A stretch of 57,356 nucleotides of DNA from Bacteroidales bacterium (GCA_017961345.1 JAGCXP010000057.1:1-57356); one strand, 5' to 3'; shown: positions 47,010-56,228, counted from the first letter of the stretch. Translations and numbers: made by a program. Notes: generated from the letters alone by a model not told the origin.

Positions 47010-47068
47010 CAAAATTAGACTGAATCGTACAAGGGCCTGTACGATTTTATGCCTAAAAAGTACGAAAA
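47010..47068 (-). promoter_or_regulatory. Operator pair and promoter of the susC operon
   Basis: Minus strand: TTTTCGTAC (47060-47068) and AAATCGTAC (47039-47047) with a 21-base period, then exactly 21 bases to TAATTTTG (47010-47017), a full -7 match. A reversed half-site GTACGATT (47023-47030 on the minus strand) also lies between, making an inverted repeat with the proximal site. No TTTG at -33 is seen, consistent with an activator-dependent promoter. Confidence 0.75.
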
Positions 47069-47100
47069 TTTGCACAGCAGGAAAAATATGAATACCTTTG
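47069..47100 (+). promoter_or_regulatory. Promoter of the HTCS regulator
   Basis: TTTG (47069-47072), 20 bases, TACCTTTG (47093-47100): a full Bacteroides consensus. The start site would be near 47107, about 10 bases before the ATG. Its -33 box touches the distal operator half-site (47060-47068), so operator occupancy could also affect the regulator's own transcription. Confidence 0.8.
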
Positions 47101-47116
47101 GAAAAACCACACGATT

Positions 47117-50100
47117 ATGCACCGAAAACTCCTCCGTCTGCTTGCCCTCCTTCTGCTATTTCCCGTCCCCGGACGGGCCGGATTCATCCGCAGCATCTCC
47201 ACGCAGGAAGGCCTCAGCAACAACTCCGTGCTGAGCATCGCCCAGGATCCGAACGGACGCATCTGGCTGGGAACCTGCGAAGGCCTGAACGTCTGGAACG
47301 GAGAACGGATGGACCACTACTCCACGCAGGACGAGGGGAAAGGAGCCCTCTCGGGCAACCTGATCGAGCGCATTCATTTCTGTCCCGGGCTCGGCTGCTG
47401 GATTGAGACGGACTACGGCCTGGACCTGCTGGACGAGGAGGGTGCCATCCGGCATTTCAATGATTTCCGGGGCCGCTACCGGCTTCTGTCCTGGGACAGT
47501 CCCGACCATTGCATCGCCCTCACCCAGGCGGGAAAGGCCTGGCAGTTCGACGGAATGACCTTTCTGCCGCTGCTGACCCCTTCCCTGCCCGCCTATGCCG
47601 ACATCCTGGACAGCCACAGCCTCGGCGACAGGATTCTGCTTTTCACCCGCAGCGGGATCATCAGCGCCTCCGACAGGCTCCGGGACCTGCAGGTGATTTC
47701 CCACCAGCCCATCCTCTTTGCGGACTGCCATCCCGATGAAGCGTTCATCCTCTCTCCCGAGGGAATACTCTACCGCTACGATTATGCGGAAGGGCGTCTG
47801 GAATACAAGACAAGGCTCTCGGAAGACCTGCGCTCCCGCGGAGAGATCCGGAGCATCGTCCGCGACGGGGAAGACCTCATCGTGGCGTTTCTTTTCGACG
47901 GCGCCGTCCGCTTGAAATACCGGAGCGAACAGGAACACCCCTTCCGCAGCGAGCCCCTTCCGATCAGCTGCGGCGTCTTCGATCTGATCAAGGATTGCCG
48001 TCAGGACATCCTCTGGATGGCGACGGACGGACAGGGCCTGCTGATGGCGGCATCCGTCCCTTTCGATTTCCACCAATTCTCCAGCGAACGTTTCGGGGCC
48101 TTCTCCACCCCCATCCGCGCCCTTTGCCTGGACCGCCGGGGCAATCTCTGGATCGGCACCAAAGGAGACGGCCTGGTCTGTTCTCCGGCTTTCCGGGCGG
48201 ATGAAAACGCCGCGCAGCAGCCCTTCCGCACCTACCGGAAGGAACTCAGCAATTCCGCCGTCTTCTCCCTGAAGGAAAGCGCCCGTCCCTTGCTGTGGAT
48301 CGGCTCGGAGGGACAGGGAATAGACTATTATTCCTACCGCGACGCGCGCATCCATCACCTGGACGGCACGCCGGAAAATCTGCGCTACGTTCACGACATG
48401 GAAGAGGACGGGAACGGAGACCTCTGGCTTGCCACCGTCGGAGAAGGGGTGTTTCACCTGGCGTTGGAAGGAGACCCCGCCCATCCCCGCCTCCGCTCCT
48501 GCCGCAAACTGGAGCTGGGGAACCTGCGGAACGATTCCGAGTATTACTTCTGCCTGACCCTGGACAGGGACGGACGGCTATGGATCGGCAGCCGCGGCTG
48601 CGGACTGATTCACTACGACCCTTCCACGGGAGAGGCCCACGTCCACACCCTGGACGGAACGGGTTCGTCCGCCTCGAACGACATCTGGGACATCTTGCGC
48701 GACCGTTCGGGACAGCTTTGGGCGGCGACGGGCGGAGGCCTGTTCCGCCTGGACGGAAACCGGATGTCAGGGACCTCCGTAAGCAGCCTTATCCATCAGA
48801 TCACGGAAGACAGGACCGGCAACCTGTGGCTGAGCACCAACAACGGCCTGATTCGCTATTCGCCCCACAGCCGCTACGCCCAGCGCTTCGGTCACAGCTA
48901 CGGTCTGCAGACGCTGGAGTATGCCGACGGAGCTTCCTTCACCGATCCCGAAGGCCGTCTCTACTTCGGCGGAACGGGCGGATTTACCGTGGTAGAAGCA
49001 CCGGAAGGCCACACGAGCCCGGTCCACCCGGACCTGACCCTGCTTTCCCTTCGCCGAGGCGGCCGGATCTTTCCCCTTTTCTATCCCTTGAAGCGGCCCG
49101 AAATCAGACTCGAACGCGGCGAACACCTCGACGGAGTCGAAATCTCCGTCCTGGACTATATCGACGGAGAAAATTACGATTACCAGTACCGCATTCCCCG
49201 CCTGAGCGAAAAATGGACGGAAAGCCGGGGCTATCTGCCCCTACCGACGCTGACCTACGGCGACTATACGCTGGAAATGCGCTACGTCCATCCGGAAAAC
49301 AATCTCGAAGGACCCGTTTCCGTCCTGACCATCCACGTGCCCACTCCGGCGTGGATGAGCGGCTGGGCCATTGTCTTCTACCTGGCGCTGCTGGGCGGAC
49401 TGATCTACTCGCTGGTGCGCCTGATCCGTCATCTGAGCGAAAAGGAATACCGCAAGCGCCTGGCCCGTCTGGAAGCGCTGCGGCGGGAAGAACTGCATTC
49501 GTCCCAGCTCAACCTCCTGCGGGATTTCGCCACGCAGATCGAGCGTCCTTCCCTGATGCTCGCAGCCCCGATCCATCAGATCCTCCACTATGGCCGCGCG
49601 GACGAATATGTCACGGCCTGTGCCGAGAACGCCCGCCACTACAGCGACAAGATCAACCACACCCTCCAGCTGTTCCAGGAACTGACCGGCGACGAACGCC
49701 CCCGGCCGGACATTGTCCTCTTCTCTCCGAAAGACAGCCTGACACAGCTGATGGACACCTATTCGGACATCGCCCGCACACGGAAGTTCGTTTTCGAATA
49801 CGACATTCCGCCTACGCTCGTATGGGTCGGTTCCCCGCGCACGCTGATTATGGTATCCGATATGATTCTGACCAACCTCTTCTATCACCAGGAAGAAGGC
49901 GGCCGGATCTTCCTCTCCGTCGTGCAGATGCCACGGCAGCTGCGACTGGAAATCGGCACGGACGGACGCTGGCCGGATGTAAGCCTCGCCCGAAAGATGC
50001 TGGATCCGCAGTACGCCCTCGAGTATATCCAGAACCACCTCCAGCAGAGTCTGACCATCCAGGATGAAATGCGCCTGGCCGTCTGTCACAGCCTGCTCGA

Positions 50101-51037
50101 AAAAATCGGCGGAAACATCGACATCCGCCGCGAAGGAGGAGCATGCCGTTTCACGGTCGATTTTCCCCGGATGGAACTCGACAAAGAGTCCGAAAGCCTT
50201 CCCGACGCTGCGCCCGGACAGGAGGACGAAGAATATATGCCTTCGGCCAGCCTGCTGCTCAAGACGGAACTTCCCGACTCCCCCCTGCCCGGCCCCGACC
50301 TGAAGACGATGTTCGTTCTTTCCACCCACTCGGACATCACGGACGCGATCACCCTTCTGTTCCAGGCCGATTTCAACATCCGCCTTTACCGACGGGCGGA
50401 GGAGATCGCAGAGGTGCTCGAACGCTCACACCCCGACATCCTGCTTTGCGAAGCCCTGGACGGCGCCCCCCGGACCGAAGGGCTGGTCCGCTCCCTCAAG
50501 GAAAACCCGGAAACGGCCCGGATTCCGCTCATCCTGATCGCCCGGGAGCAGGGAGAATGGCCCGCTGACAGCTGGATCACCCTTCCCCTCAACGCCAAAT
50601 CGCTGAAATTCTCCGTCGAACAGAACCTGCGCCGCACGGAATCCCTGAAGAACTATTTCAGCTCTTCCGTTGGTCTGTACGAATTCAGTGACGGACGCAA
50701 GCTCCACCACGAAGACAAGGAATTTCTGGAAAAACTTTACCGGGTCATCCGCAGCAACCTCCAGAAGCCGGGCCTAACCACGCGCGACATTGCCGAAGAG
50801 ATGAACATGAGCCTGAGGAAACTGTACAGCCGGATGGACGGGGTGGTCAACGTGACGCCCAGCAACATCATCCGCGAATACCGCCTGGCCTACGCGGCGC
50901 AGGCCCTGCTGAAGACCAAGCTCACCACGGCCGAAATCATCTGGCAGGCGGGCTTCTCCAACCGGGGAACCTTCTTCAAGAATTTCCAGGCCCGCTACGG
51001 CTGTACTCCTAAAGAGTATCGGGAAAAGAACAGCTGA
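47117..51037 (+). CDS. Hybrid two-component-type regulator with degenerate kinase and receiver
   Basis: The 1306 residues have the HTCS layout: signal peptide (1-22), two seven-bladed Reg_prop propellers (about 25-660; IAQDPNGRIWLGT type repeats), a Y_Y_Y domain (about 670-740), a membrane helix (about 745-767), kinase region, receiver (about 1061-1175) and AraC-type HTH (about 1205-1306). The H-box, normally SHEFRTPL, reads ATQIERPS with Thr806 at the His position. N, G1 and G2 boxes are not recognisable. The receiver has Glu1112 for the phosphoacceptor Asp and no acidic pair. It probably senses alpha-mannan oligosaccharides without a normal phosphorelay (inference). Confidence 0.85.
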   Translation: MHRKLLRLLALLLLFPVPGRAGFIRSISTQEGLSNNSVLSIAQDPNGRIWLGTCEGLNVWNGERMDHYSTQDEGKGALSGNLIERIHFCPGLGCWIETDYGLDLLDEEGAIRHFNDFRGRYRLLSWDSPDHCIALTQAGKAWQFDGMTFLPLLTPSLPAYADILDSHSLGDRILLFTRSGIISASDRLRDLQVISHQPILFADCHPDEAFILSPEGILYRYDYAEGRLEYKTRLSEDLRSRGEIRSIVRDGEDLIVAFLFDGAVRLKYRSEQEHPFRSEPLPISCGVFDLIKDCRQDILWMATDGQGLLMAASVPFDFHQFSSERFGAFSTPIRALCLDRRGNLWIGTKGDGLVCSPAFRADENAAQQPFRTYRKELSNSAVFSLKESARPLLWIGSEGQGIDYYSYRDARIHHLDGTPENLRYVHDMEEDGNGDLWLATVGEGVFHLALEGDPAHPRLRSCRKLELGNLRNDSEYYFCLTLDRDGRLWIGSRGCGLIHYDPSTGEAHVHTLDGTGSSASNDIWDILRDRSGQLWAATGGGLFRLDGNRMSGTSVSSLIHQITEDRTGNLWLSTNNGLIRYSPHSRYAQRFGHSYGLQTLEYADGASFTDPEGRLYFGGTGGFTVVEAPEGHTSPVHPDLTLLSLRRGGRIFPLFYPLKRPEIRLERGEHLDGVEISVLDYIDGENYDYQYRIPRLSEKWTESRGYLPLPTLTYGDYTLEMRYVHPENNLEGPVSVLTIHVPTPAWMSGWAIVFYLALLGGLIYSLVRLIRHLSEKEYRKRLARLEALRREELHSSQLNLLRDFATQIERPSLMLAAPIHQILHYGRADEYVTACAENARHYSDKINHTLQLFQELTGDERPRPDIVLFSPKDSLTQLMDTYSDIARTRKFVFEYDIPPTLVWVGSPRTLIMVSDMILTNLFYHQEEGGRIFLSVVQMPRQLRLEIGTDGRWPDVSLARKMLDPQYALEYIQNHLQQSLTIQDEMRLAVCHSLLEKIGGNIDIRREGGACRFTVDFPRMELDKESESLPDAAPGQEDEEYMPSASLLLKTELPDSPLPGPDLKTMFVLSTHSDITDAITLLFQADFNIRLYRRAEEIAEVLERSHPDILLCEALDGAPRTEGLVRSLKENPETARIPLILIAREQGEWPADSWITLPLNAKSLKFSVEQNLRRTESLKNYFSSSVGLYEFSDGRKLHHEDKEFLEKLYRVIRSNLQKPGLTTRDIAEEMNMSLRKLYSRMDGVVNVTPSNIIREYRLAYAAQALLKTKLTTAEIIWQAGFSNRGTFFKNFQARYGCTPKEYREKNS

Positions 51038-53162
51038 ACACCCCTCCCTGGCGAAGCAGGCTGTCCGGGACGAACGTTCCGATTGTCAGTTCCCGGTGTT
51101 TTCGTCCGGGAGCTTCGCGGCAAAGGGTCACCCGGGGGCGTCCCGGGAAATCCAGCACGACCCGATCGAACAGCGGACGGGTCAGCAGGTACTCGGGGTC
51201 GGCGGGCGACCAGGTATAAAGGCCCAGGGCGGACAGCACGTACCAGGAAGACATCTCTCCGGCATCATCCATCCCCGCATAGGCGAGACGGTCCGCTCCC
51301 ATATCATAGAAACGGTCGAGACAGGTATCGATGATCTCCTGGCTCCTGCGCGGCTTTCCGATCAGCGAATAAACAAAAGGAAGGTGGTGGCCGGGCTGGT
51401 TTCCGTGGCAGTACTGGCCGATGAAGCCCGTCAGGTTTTCCACCTCATATCCCCGCCAGGGTTCGCTGAAAAGGGAATCCAGCTTCGCTTCGATGCGAGA
51501 AGACGCCGCGGCGCCGCTGCCGTACAGCGAAAACAGGCCGGGAACATCGTGCGGCGGATAAAACAGCAGGTTCCACGCGTTGGACTCCCGCCACATATGC
51601 TGAAAATACGGATAATAAGGGTCGAAATCCTTTAGCCATTCTCCGCGCTCATTGCGGCCGCGCCAGAAACCGGTCGAAGCGTCGAACAGATGGCGATAGT
51701 TCCGGCTGCGCTCCATCAAGATCTGCTCGGAGGCCGTGTCGCCCACTTCCCGCGCGAGAAGAGCCGTCGCATAATCGTCGTAGGCGTATTCGAGCGTCTT
51801 ATGCACGCCCGCCTTGAATTCTTTCCAATAGGGAATGCCGACGCTGTCCTTGTCGGAAATCCATCCCCTTTCGAGATACTCCTTAAGATAGCGTCGGCCG
51901 CCCCGCCCGGGGACGGTGGCATTTTTCAACAGGAGACGATAGGCCCGCTCCAGGTCGAAATCCCGGATTCCGCGCCCCCACAGTCCGGCCACGAAAGTCG
52001 AGGCGTGGTCGCCGTGAAAGAACGTGGGCATATAGCCTCCGTTTTTCTCTCCCCTTTCCGTAATGGACTTGACGACATCACAGGCCACTTCGGGCTGCAA
52101 CAGTCCCAGCAGGATCAGTTTGTTGCGGTGATCATCCCAGAAGGACGGATCCGTGTAGCGGTTTTCTTCACCGCAGTCGCTGCGAAGGCAGGGCCAGAGC
52201 TGGCTGCGGTACAGGTTGGAATAGAAAAGGGAGCGTTCCCGCGGCGTCCCCCCTCTCACGCGGATGTGCGAGAGAAGCTCCTCCCAGCTATGGTCCGCCG
52301 CCCACCGGATCTGTCCGAAGTCTTTGTCTGCCATTTCCCGGGCGAGGTTTTCGCGGGCTTTTTCACAACTGGCAAACGAGAAACCGATGCGGAGGTTCAA
52401 TGCCTGCGTTCCCTCCCGGGAGGCATTTTCCGCAAAATCCACGACCCAGACACGCGCCGTCCCCTTTCCGTCCGGACGGGGCGTACGGACTTCCCGGATG
52501 CCGGTCACTTCCCGGTCGCTGACCGCATAAAAATACATCGTCTCGCCGGTCTGCTGCCAGCCGCGGAAGGCGTACGCATCCACGCGCTCCACCCCGAAAT
52601 CCACGACTCTTTCGTTGCTGCGGGTCAAATCCAGCAGCAGATGAGCGGAGTCCGAGGGGGAAACGAAAGTATAGCGATGGAAGGCGCAGCGCGGGGTCAC
52701 CGTCAGCTCCACATCCGTTCCATAACGTTCCAGATACACCCGGTAATAGCCCGGACGGGCGTCCTCCCGCTGATGGGAATAGGGGGACGCGTAATCCAGG
52801 GCGGTGAAATCGCCCCGCACCGGCAGCATCGGAAGATGGCAGAGATTCCAGTGTCCCTTGCAGGAATGGGCGAAAGCACAGATCGTGCTGTCTTCATACT
52901 GATAGCCGCTGCCGCTATGGTACTGCGTCACGGGCGTCGCCTGCACCATCGCGTTGGGAAGCGCGGCGCCCGGAAAGGTTTCGGCTCCCCAGGTACGGGT
53001 CTTGCGGTGGCGCTCGTAGCCCAGATCCTCCTTTTCCCAGAGCGTGGCCGTCCCCAGAAAAGGATCGACCAGCTCCGTCAGACGTTCCTGCCGGCAGGAG
53101 GGAAGGGCCGAAAGAAGCAGGAGAAAAAACAGGAATTTACGGCAGCGTTCCATTGTTCGCAT
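51009..53162 (-). CDS. GH92 alpha-mannosidase lipoprotein (distal)
   Basis: This 717-residue calcium-dependent GH92 exo-alpha-mannosidase has a lipoprotein signal (SALPSCRQER), N-terminal beta-sandwich (LVDPFLGTA, FPGAALPNAMVQATP) and (alpha/alpha)6 domain with GGYMPTFFHGDHAST, the general acid in WRESNAWN and the base Asp pair in AGMDDAGEMSSWY. The usual GNEPSHH reads GNQPGHH. Starts 53162 or 53153. It begins 4 bases after the other GH92 stop, and its 3' end overlaps the convergent HTCS gene by 29 bases. Confidence 0.93.
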   Translation of the reverse strand: MRTMERCRKFLFFLLLLSALPSCRQERLTELVDPFLGTATLWEKEDLGYERHRKTRTWGAETFPGAALPNAMVQATPVTQYHSGSGYQYEDSTICAFAHSCKGHWNLCHLPMLPVRGDFTALDYASPYSHQREDARPGYYRVYLERYGTDVELTVTPRCAFHRYTFVSPSDSAHLLLDLTRSNERVVDFGVERVDAYAFRGWQQTGETMYFYAVSDREVTGIREVRTPRPDGKGTARVWVVDFAENASREGTQALNLRIGFSFASCEKARENLAREMADKDFGQIRWAADHSWEELLSHIRVRGGTPRERSLFYSNLYRSQLWPCLRSDCGEENRYTDPSFWDDHRNKLILLGLLQPEVACDVVKSITERGEKNGGYMPTFFHGDHASTFVAGLWGRGIRDFDLERAYRLLLKNATVPGRGGRRYLKEYLERGWISDKDSVGIPYWKEFKAGVHKTLEYAYDDYATALLAREVGDTASEQILMERSRNYRHLFDASTGFWRGRNERGEWLKDFDPYYPYFQHMWRESNAWNLLFYPPHDVPGLFSLYGSGAAASSRIEAKLDSLFSEPWRGYEVENLTGFIGQYCHGNQPGHHLPFVYSLIGKPRRSQEIIDTCLDRFYDMGADRLAYAGMDDAGEMSSWYVLSALGLYTWSPADPEYLLTRPLFDRVVLDFPGRPRVTLCREAPGRKHRELTIGTFVPDSLLRQGGVFSCSFPDTL

Positions 53163-53166
53163 CGGG

Positions 53167-55548
53167 CTATCGGGACACCGGGACCACGCTTTCGTCCCAG
53201 CAGTCGGAAGGTTCGGAAGACAGGGTCAGGTCGAGGACGCCTCCCTTATAGAGTTCGTCGCGGTACAGCCAGCACTGCTCGAGCGCCTGGCCGTTGAAGC
53301 GGGCGGATTGCACATAATAATGCTCGGGTCCGTTGCCTTTCGTCCGGATGGTCAGCGTCTTGCCCGAAGCGTTCATCGGGCTCAGACGGATGACAATCCT
53401 GTCGAAGGCCGGGCTGCCCAGCTGATAGGTGGGGCGCTCGGGCGCGCCGCCCTGCACGTCGAACAGGCCCATCGCGGCGAGCACATACCAGGAGCCCAGC
53501 TGTCCCTGATCCTCATCCTGTCCGTAGCCGTAGCCGTGCTCCCCGTCCGTACCATAGAATTCGTCGCAGATCAGGCGCGTCCATTTCTGCGTAAGGGACG
53601 GTTTTCCGGAGAAATTGAAGAGCCAGGGTATGTGCAGGCTGGGCTGGTTGCCGTGGTTGTAGGGGCTGGCCAGACCGGAGAAGGCATAGGCGGTCTTTCC
53701 TCCGCCGAAGATGCTCTTGCGGGCCTCGGTGAAGATGGAATCCAGTCGGGCGTTGAAACATTCCTTTCCGACCCGGGCGATGAGCGAATCGGGATGCTGG
53801 GGCACGAAATAGGTATATTGCATCGCATTGCCCTCCTGGAAACCGCGCCAGGACTCGAGGGGACTGAAATTCTCGATAAAGGCGCCGCCGCTGACGCGGG
53901 GACGCACCATTTTGCAGTCATCGTCAAAGACCTTTGCCCAGCCGTCGGAAAGTTCCATCAGGCGGGCATAGTCCGCATCTTTTCCCAGCTGACGGGCCAG
54001 CTGCGCCGTCGCATAGGCGCTAAAGCCGTATTCAAGGGTATGGGAGACGGAAAAGGTCGCTCCGCGCGAATCGGCCACCCAGCCGTCCACATAAGGCACA
54101 TAACCATCCTTGACAAAGCGTTCCACATCCATTTTCCCGGCTCCGGGGAGGCGTCCTTCCCATTCGAGGTTGTCCTTGCGGGCCGCCTCATACATCGTTT
54201 CGACATCATACTGACGGATGCCGCTGTTGTAGGCACCCGCGAAAGCGATGCTCACCATATTGGTCCCCACGCCCGAGACATAGCGGCTGCAGGCGATACC
54301 GTCGCCCAGCCAGCCGGCATCCCGATAGACCAGCAGCTGACTGGAAACCCAGTCGTTGTAATACTCCGGCCAGGCCAGGGCCCAGAGCGGAGTCAGGTTC
54401 CAATAGCCGCCCCAGATCGCGTCGGTATTGTAGTGGTTGTGAATGGGGTTGCCGGCCTCGTCCAGGGGAATCTGGCCGATACCGCCGTCGTTGCGCGGAT
54501 AGGCTCCGTTGCAGTCGCTGGCAAGCCCCCTTCCGAGCAGGCAGTGATACAAGCCCGTGTAGAATTTGATGCGGCTCTCTTCGCTGCCGCCATAGACGGC
54601 GATTTTTCCGAGTTCATTCCGCCAGAGGGCATGGGCGCGGGAACGGGCCGTGTCGAAATTCAGGCCGTAACGCCCGGCCGAAGCCCCCGTCTCCCGTTCG
54701 AAATTGACCTGTGCGTTCTCGACGGAGGTATAGGAAAGTCCCAGGCGCACCGTCACCTCGCCGGCACCTTCATAATCCAGGCAAAGCACGGCGCCCGGAC
54801 CGGAAACGGCGCCTTTCGTCGCAGGGAAATCCCCGCGGGCGGCGAGGGTCTCATCCCCCACGTGGAAAGCACGCACGCCACGGGGTGAGAGGGACAGATC
54901 GCCATAGAAAAACATCGACACCGAAGCGCCGCTCTGATATCGTTTCACATATTCGGGCTCGGTCACGACATAGCCCCAGAGATGCGTCCCGTCCGTCTCG
55001 GCATAGGCGTCCCGGACCGCTCCGCTCTCTCCCTGCCGCGTACCGACATTGACGAGCAGGTGGTTTTCCCCTTCGGAAAAACGGAAACGCTGGAAGGCGA
55101 CGCGCTGGGTCGCCGTCAGTTCCACCCGGGTATCATAATCACCCAGGCGGACGGCATAATAACCGGGTTCGGCCTGTTCCTCCGCCTTTTCGAAACGGGA
55201 GCGCCAACCCTCGTCCGGATTTTCAAGCACGCCGGGCGTCGTGATCACCTCCCCCCGGACGGGCATCAGGGCGAGCCCCCCGACCTGGAATTCGTGGAAG
55301 CAGGGAAAGCCGTCGATGGACGTATGGCTGTCCTCATAGCCGACCGCCTCCCAGCCGTCGTGGTTGCCATAGGTGCCGTTGGTGGAAGCCCCCAGTTTGG
55401 CCATTCCGAAAGGAACGGCCGCCGGGGTATAGACAAACCAGCGGCTGTGGACCGTACCGATGTTGGGGTTGACATAGGCGGTGAAGTCTTCCTGCGCCGA
55501 ACAAGCGGCCAGGGCCAGGAGGGAAAGAAGGATCAGACGCGTTTTCAT
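53167..55548 (-). CDS. GH92 alpha-mannosidase lipoprotein (proximal)
   Basis: This 793-residue GH92 enzyme has a lipoprotein signal (LALAACSAQED), YVNPNIGTVHSRWFVYTP at the N-terminus, the acid Glu in FQEGNAMQY and the base Asp group in GQDEDQGQLGSWY. The +1-subsite segment reads NHGNQPSLH where many GH92 proteins have GNEPSHH. It differs from the distal GH92 throughout, so the two probably cut different mannosyl linkages. The start ATG 55548 is chosen for the signal peptide, in preference to an ATG 7 codons earlier. Confidence 0.93.
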   Translation of the reverse strand: MKTRLILLSLLALAACSAQEDFTAYVNPNIGTVHSRWFVYTPAAVPFGMAKLGASTNGTYGNHDGWEAVGYEDSHTSIDGFPCFHEFQVGGLALMPVRGEVITTPGVLENPDEGWRSRFEKAEEQAEPGYYAVRLGDYDTRVELTATQRVAFQRFRFSEGENHLLVNVGTRQGESGAVRDAYAETDGTHLWGYVVTEPEYVKRYQSGASVSMFFYGDLSLSPRGVRAFHVGDETLAARGDFPATKGAVSGPGAVLCLDYEGAGEVTVRLGLSYTSVENAQVNFERETGASAGRYGLNFDTARSRAHALWRNELGKIAVYGGSEESRIKFYTGLYHCLLGRGLASDCNGAYPRNDGGIGQIPLDEAGNPIHNHYNTDAIWGGYWNLTPLWALAWPEYYNDWVSSQLLVYRDAGWLGDGIACSRYVSGVGTNMVSIAFAGAYNSGIRQYDVETMYEAARKDNLEWEGRLPGAGKMDVERFVKDGYVPYVDGWVADSRGATFSVSHTLEYGFSAYATAQLARQLGKDADYARLMELSDGWAKVFDDDCKMVRPRVSGGAFIENFSPLESWRGFQEGNAMQYTYFVPQHPDSLIARVGKECFNARLDSIFTEARKSIFGGGKTAYAFSGLASPYNHGNQPSLHIPWLFNFSGKPSLTQKWTRLICDEFYGTDGEHGYGYGQDEDQGQLGSWYVLAAMGLFDVQGGAPERPTYQLGSPAFDRIVIRLSPMNASGKTLTIRTKGNGPEHYYVQSARFNGQALEQCWLYRDELYKGGVLDLTLSSEPSDCWDESVVPVSR

Positions 55549-55566
55549 AAGCGGAAAATTGATGGC

Positions 55567-55655
55567 CAAAGGTATGGATAAATCTATTTTCTCTCCAAGC
55601 GCTTTTTAAAAAGTAGACGCAATCAGCACAAAATCGTACTTTTTTCTTATCTTTG
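55567..55655. promoter_or_regulatory. Divergent promoter region, GH92 operon and nitroreductase
   Basis: Minus strand: TACCTTTG at 55567-55574 for the GH92 pair. Plus strand: TATCTTTG at 55648-55655 for the nitroreductase. One exact AAATCGTAC (plus strand, 55631-55639) lies between; a weak half-match (AAAGTAGAC) lies 21 bases away. The orientation and spacing differ from the susC-type operator. Confidence 0.5.
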
Positions 55656-55690
55656 GGCGAGTATAAGCATCATTCTAACCCACAACACCA

Positions 55691-56221
55691 ATGACGAACA
55701 CCGTACTTGAGGCGCTCAAAACACGCCGCAGCATCCGCTCCTACAAGAGCGAACAAATCACCGATGAAGAACTTCAGGCCGTCCTCGAAGCAGGTACCTG
55801 GGCCCCCACGGGCATGGGCTATCAGGACCCGTGGATCGTGGCGGTGCAGAACCCGTCCCTGCTGAAACGCCTTTCCGAAATGAACCGGAAAGTCTGGGGC
55901 AAGGACATCGATCCCTTCTACGGCGCCCCCACCTACGTGCTGGTCTTCGCCTCCCGCCCCGAAAAATGGGCCAACGGCATCGCCGACGGCTCCCTCGTGC
56001 TGGGCAATATGATGAACGCCGCCCACGCCATCGGCCTGGGTTCCTGCTGGATCAACCGCGAACGGGAAATGTTCGACACCCCGGAAGGGAAGCAGCTGCT
56101 GAAAGAACTGGGACTTCCCGAAGACCTGATGGGAGTCGGCGCCCTCGCCCTGGGCTATCCCGCCGCCCCTGCAAAAACGCCGAAGCCGCGCAAAGAGAAT
56201 TATTTCCGCATCCTCAAATAG
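55691..56221 (+). CDS. Nitroreductase family protein
   Basis: This 176-residue FMN-dependent oxidoreductase has the N-terminal TRRSIRSYKSEQITDEEL and APTGMGYQDPW (FMN phosphate and substrate side), and LGNMMNAAHAIGLGSCWINR at the dimer interface, and ends in YPAAPAKTPKPRKENYF. Small single-domain members reduce quinones or nitro compounds with NAD(P)H. Followed 7 bases later by superoxide dismutase, which suggests a redox-stress operon. Confidence 0.92.
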   Translation: MTNTVLEALKTRRSIRSYKSEQITDEELQAVLEAGTWAPTGMGYQDPWIVAVQNPSLLKRLSEMNRKVWGKDIDPFYGAPTYVLVFASRPEKWANGIADGSLVLGNMMNAAHAIGLGSCWINREREMFDTPEGKQLLKELGLPEDLMGVGALALGYPAAPAKTPKPRKENYFRILK

Positions 56222-56228
56222 CCAACCT

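Noticed and set aside
39645..47018. A 2457-codon open frame on the plus strand
   Set aside because: It lies antisense to susC, susD, both susE-like genes and GH76, which all have clear family signatures. Its composition is that expected from high third-position GC on the opposite strand, with no recognisable domain.
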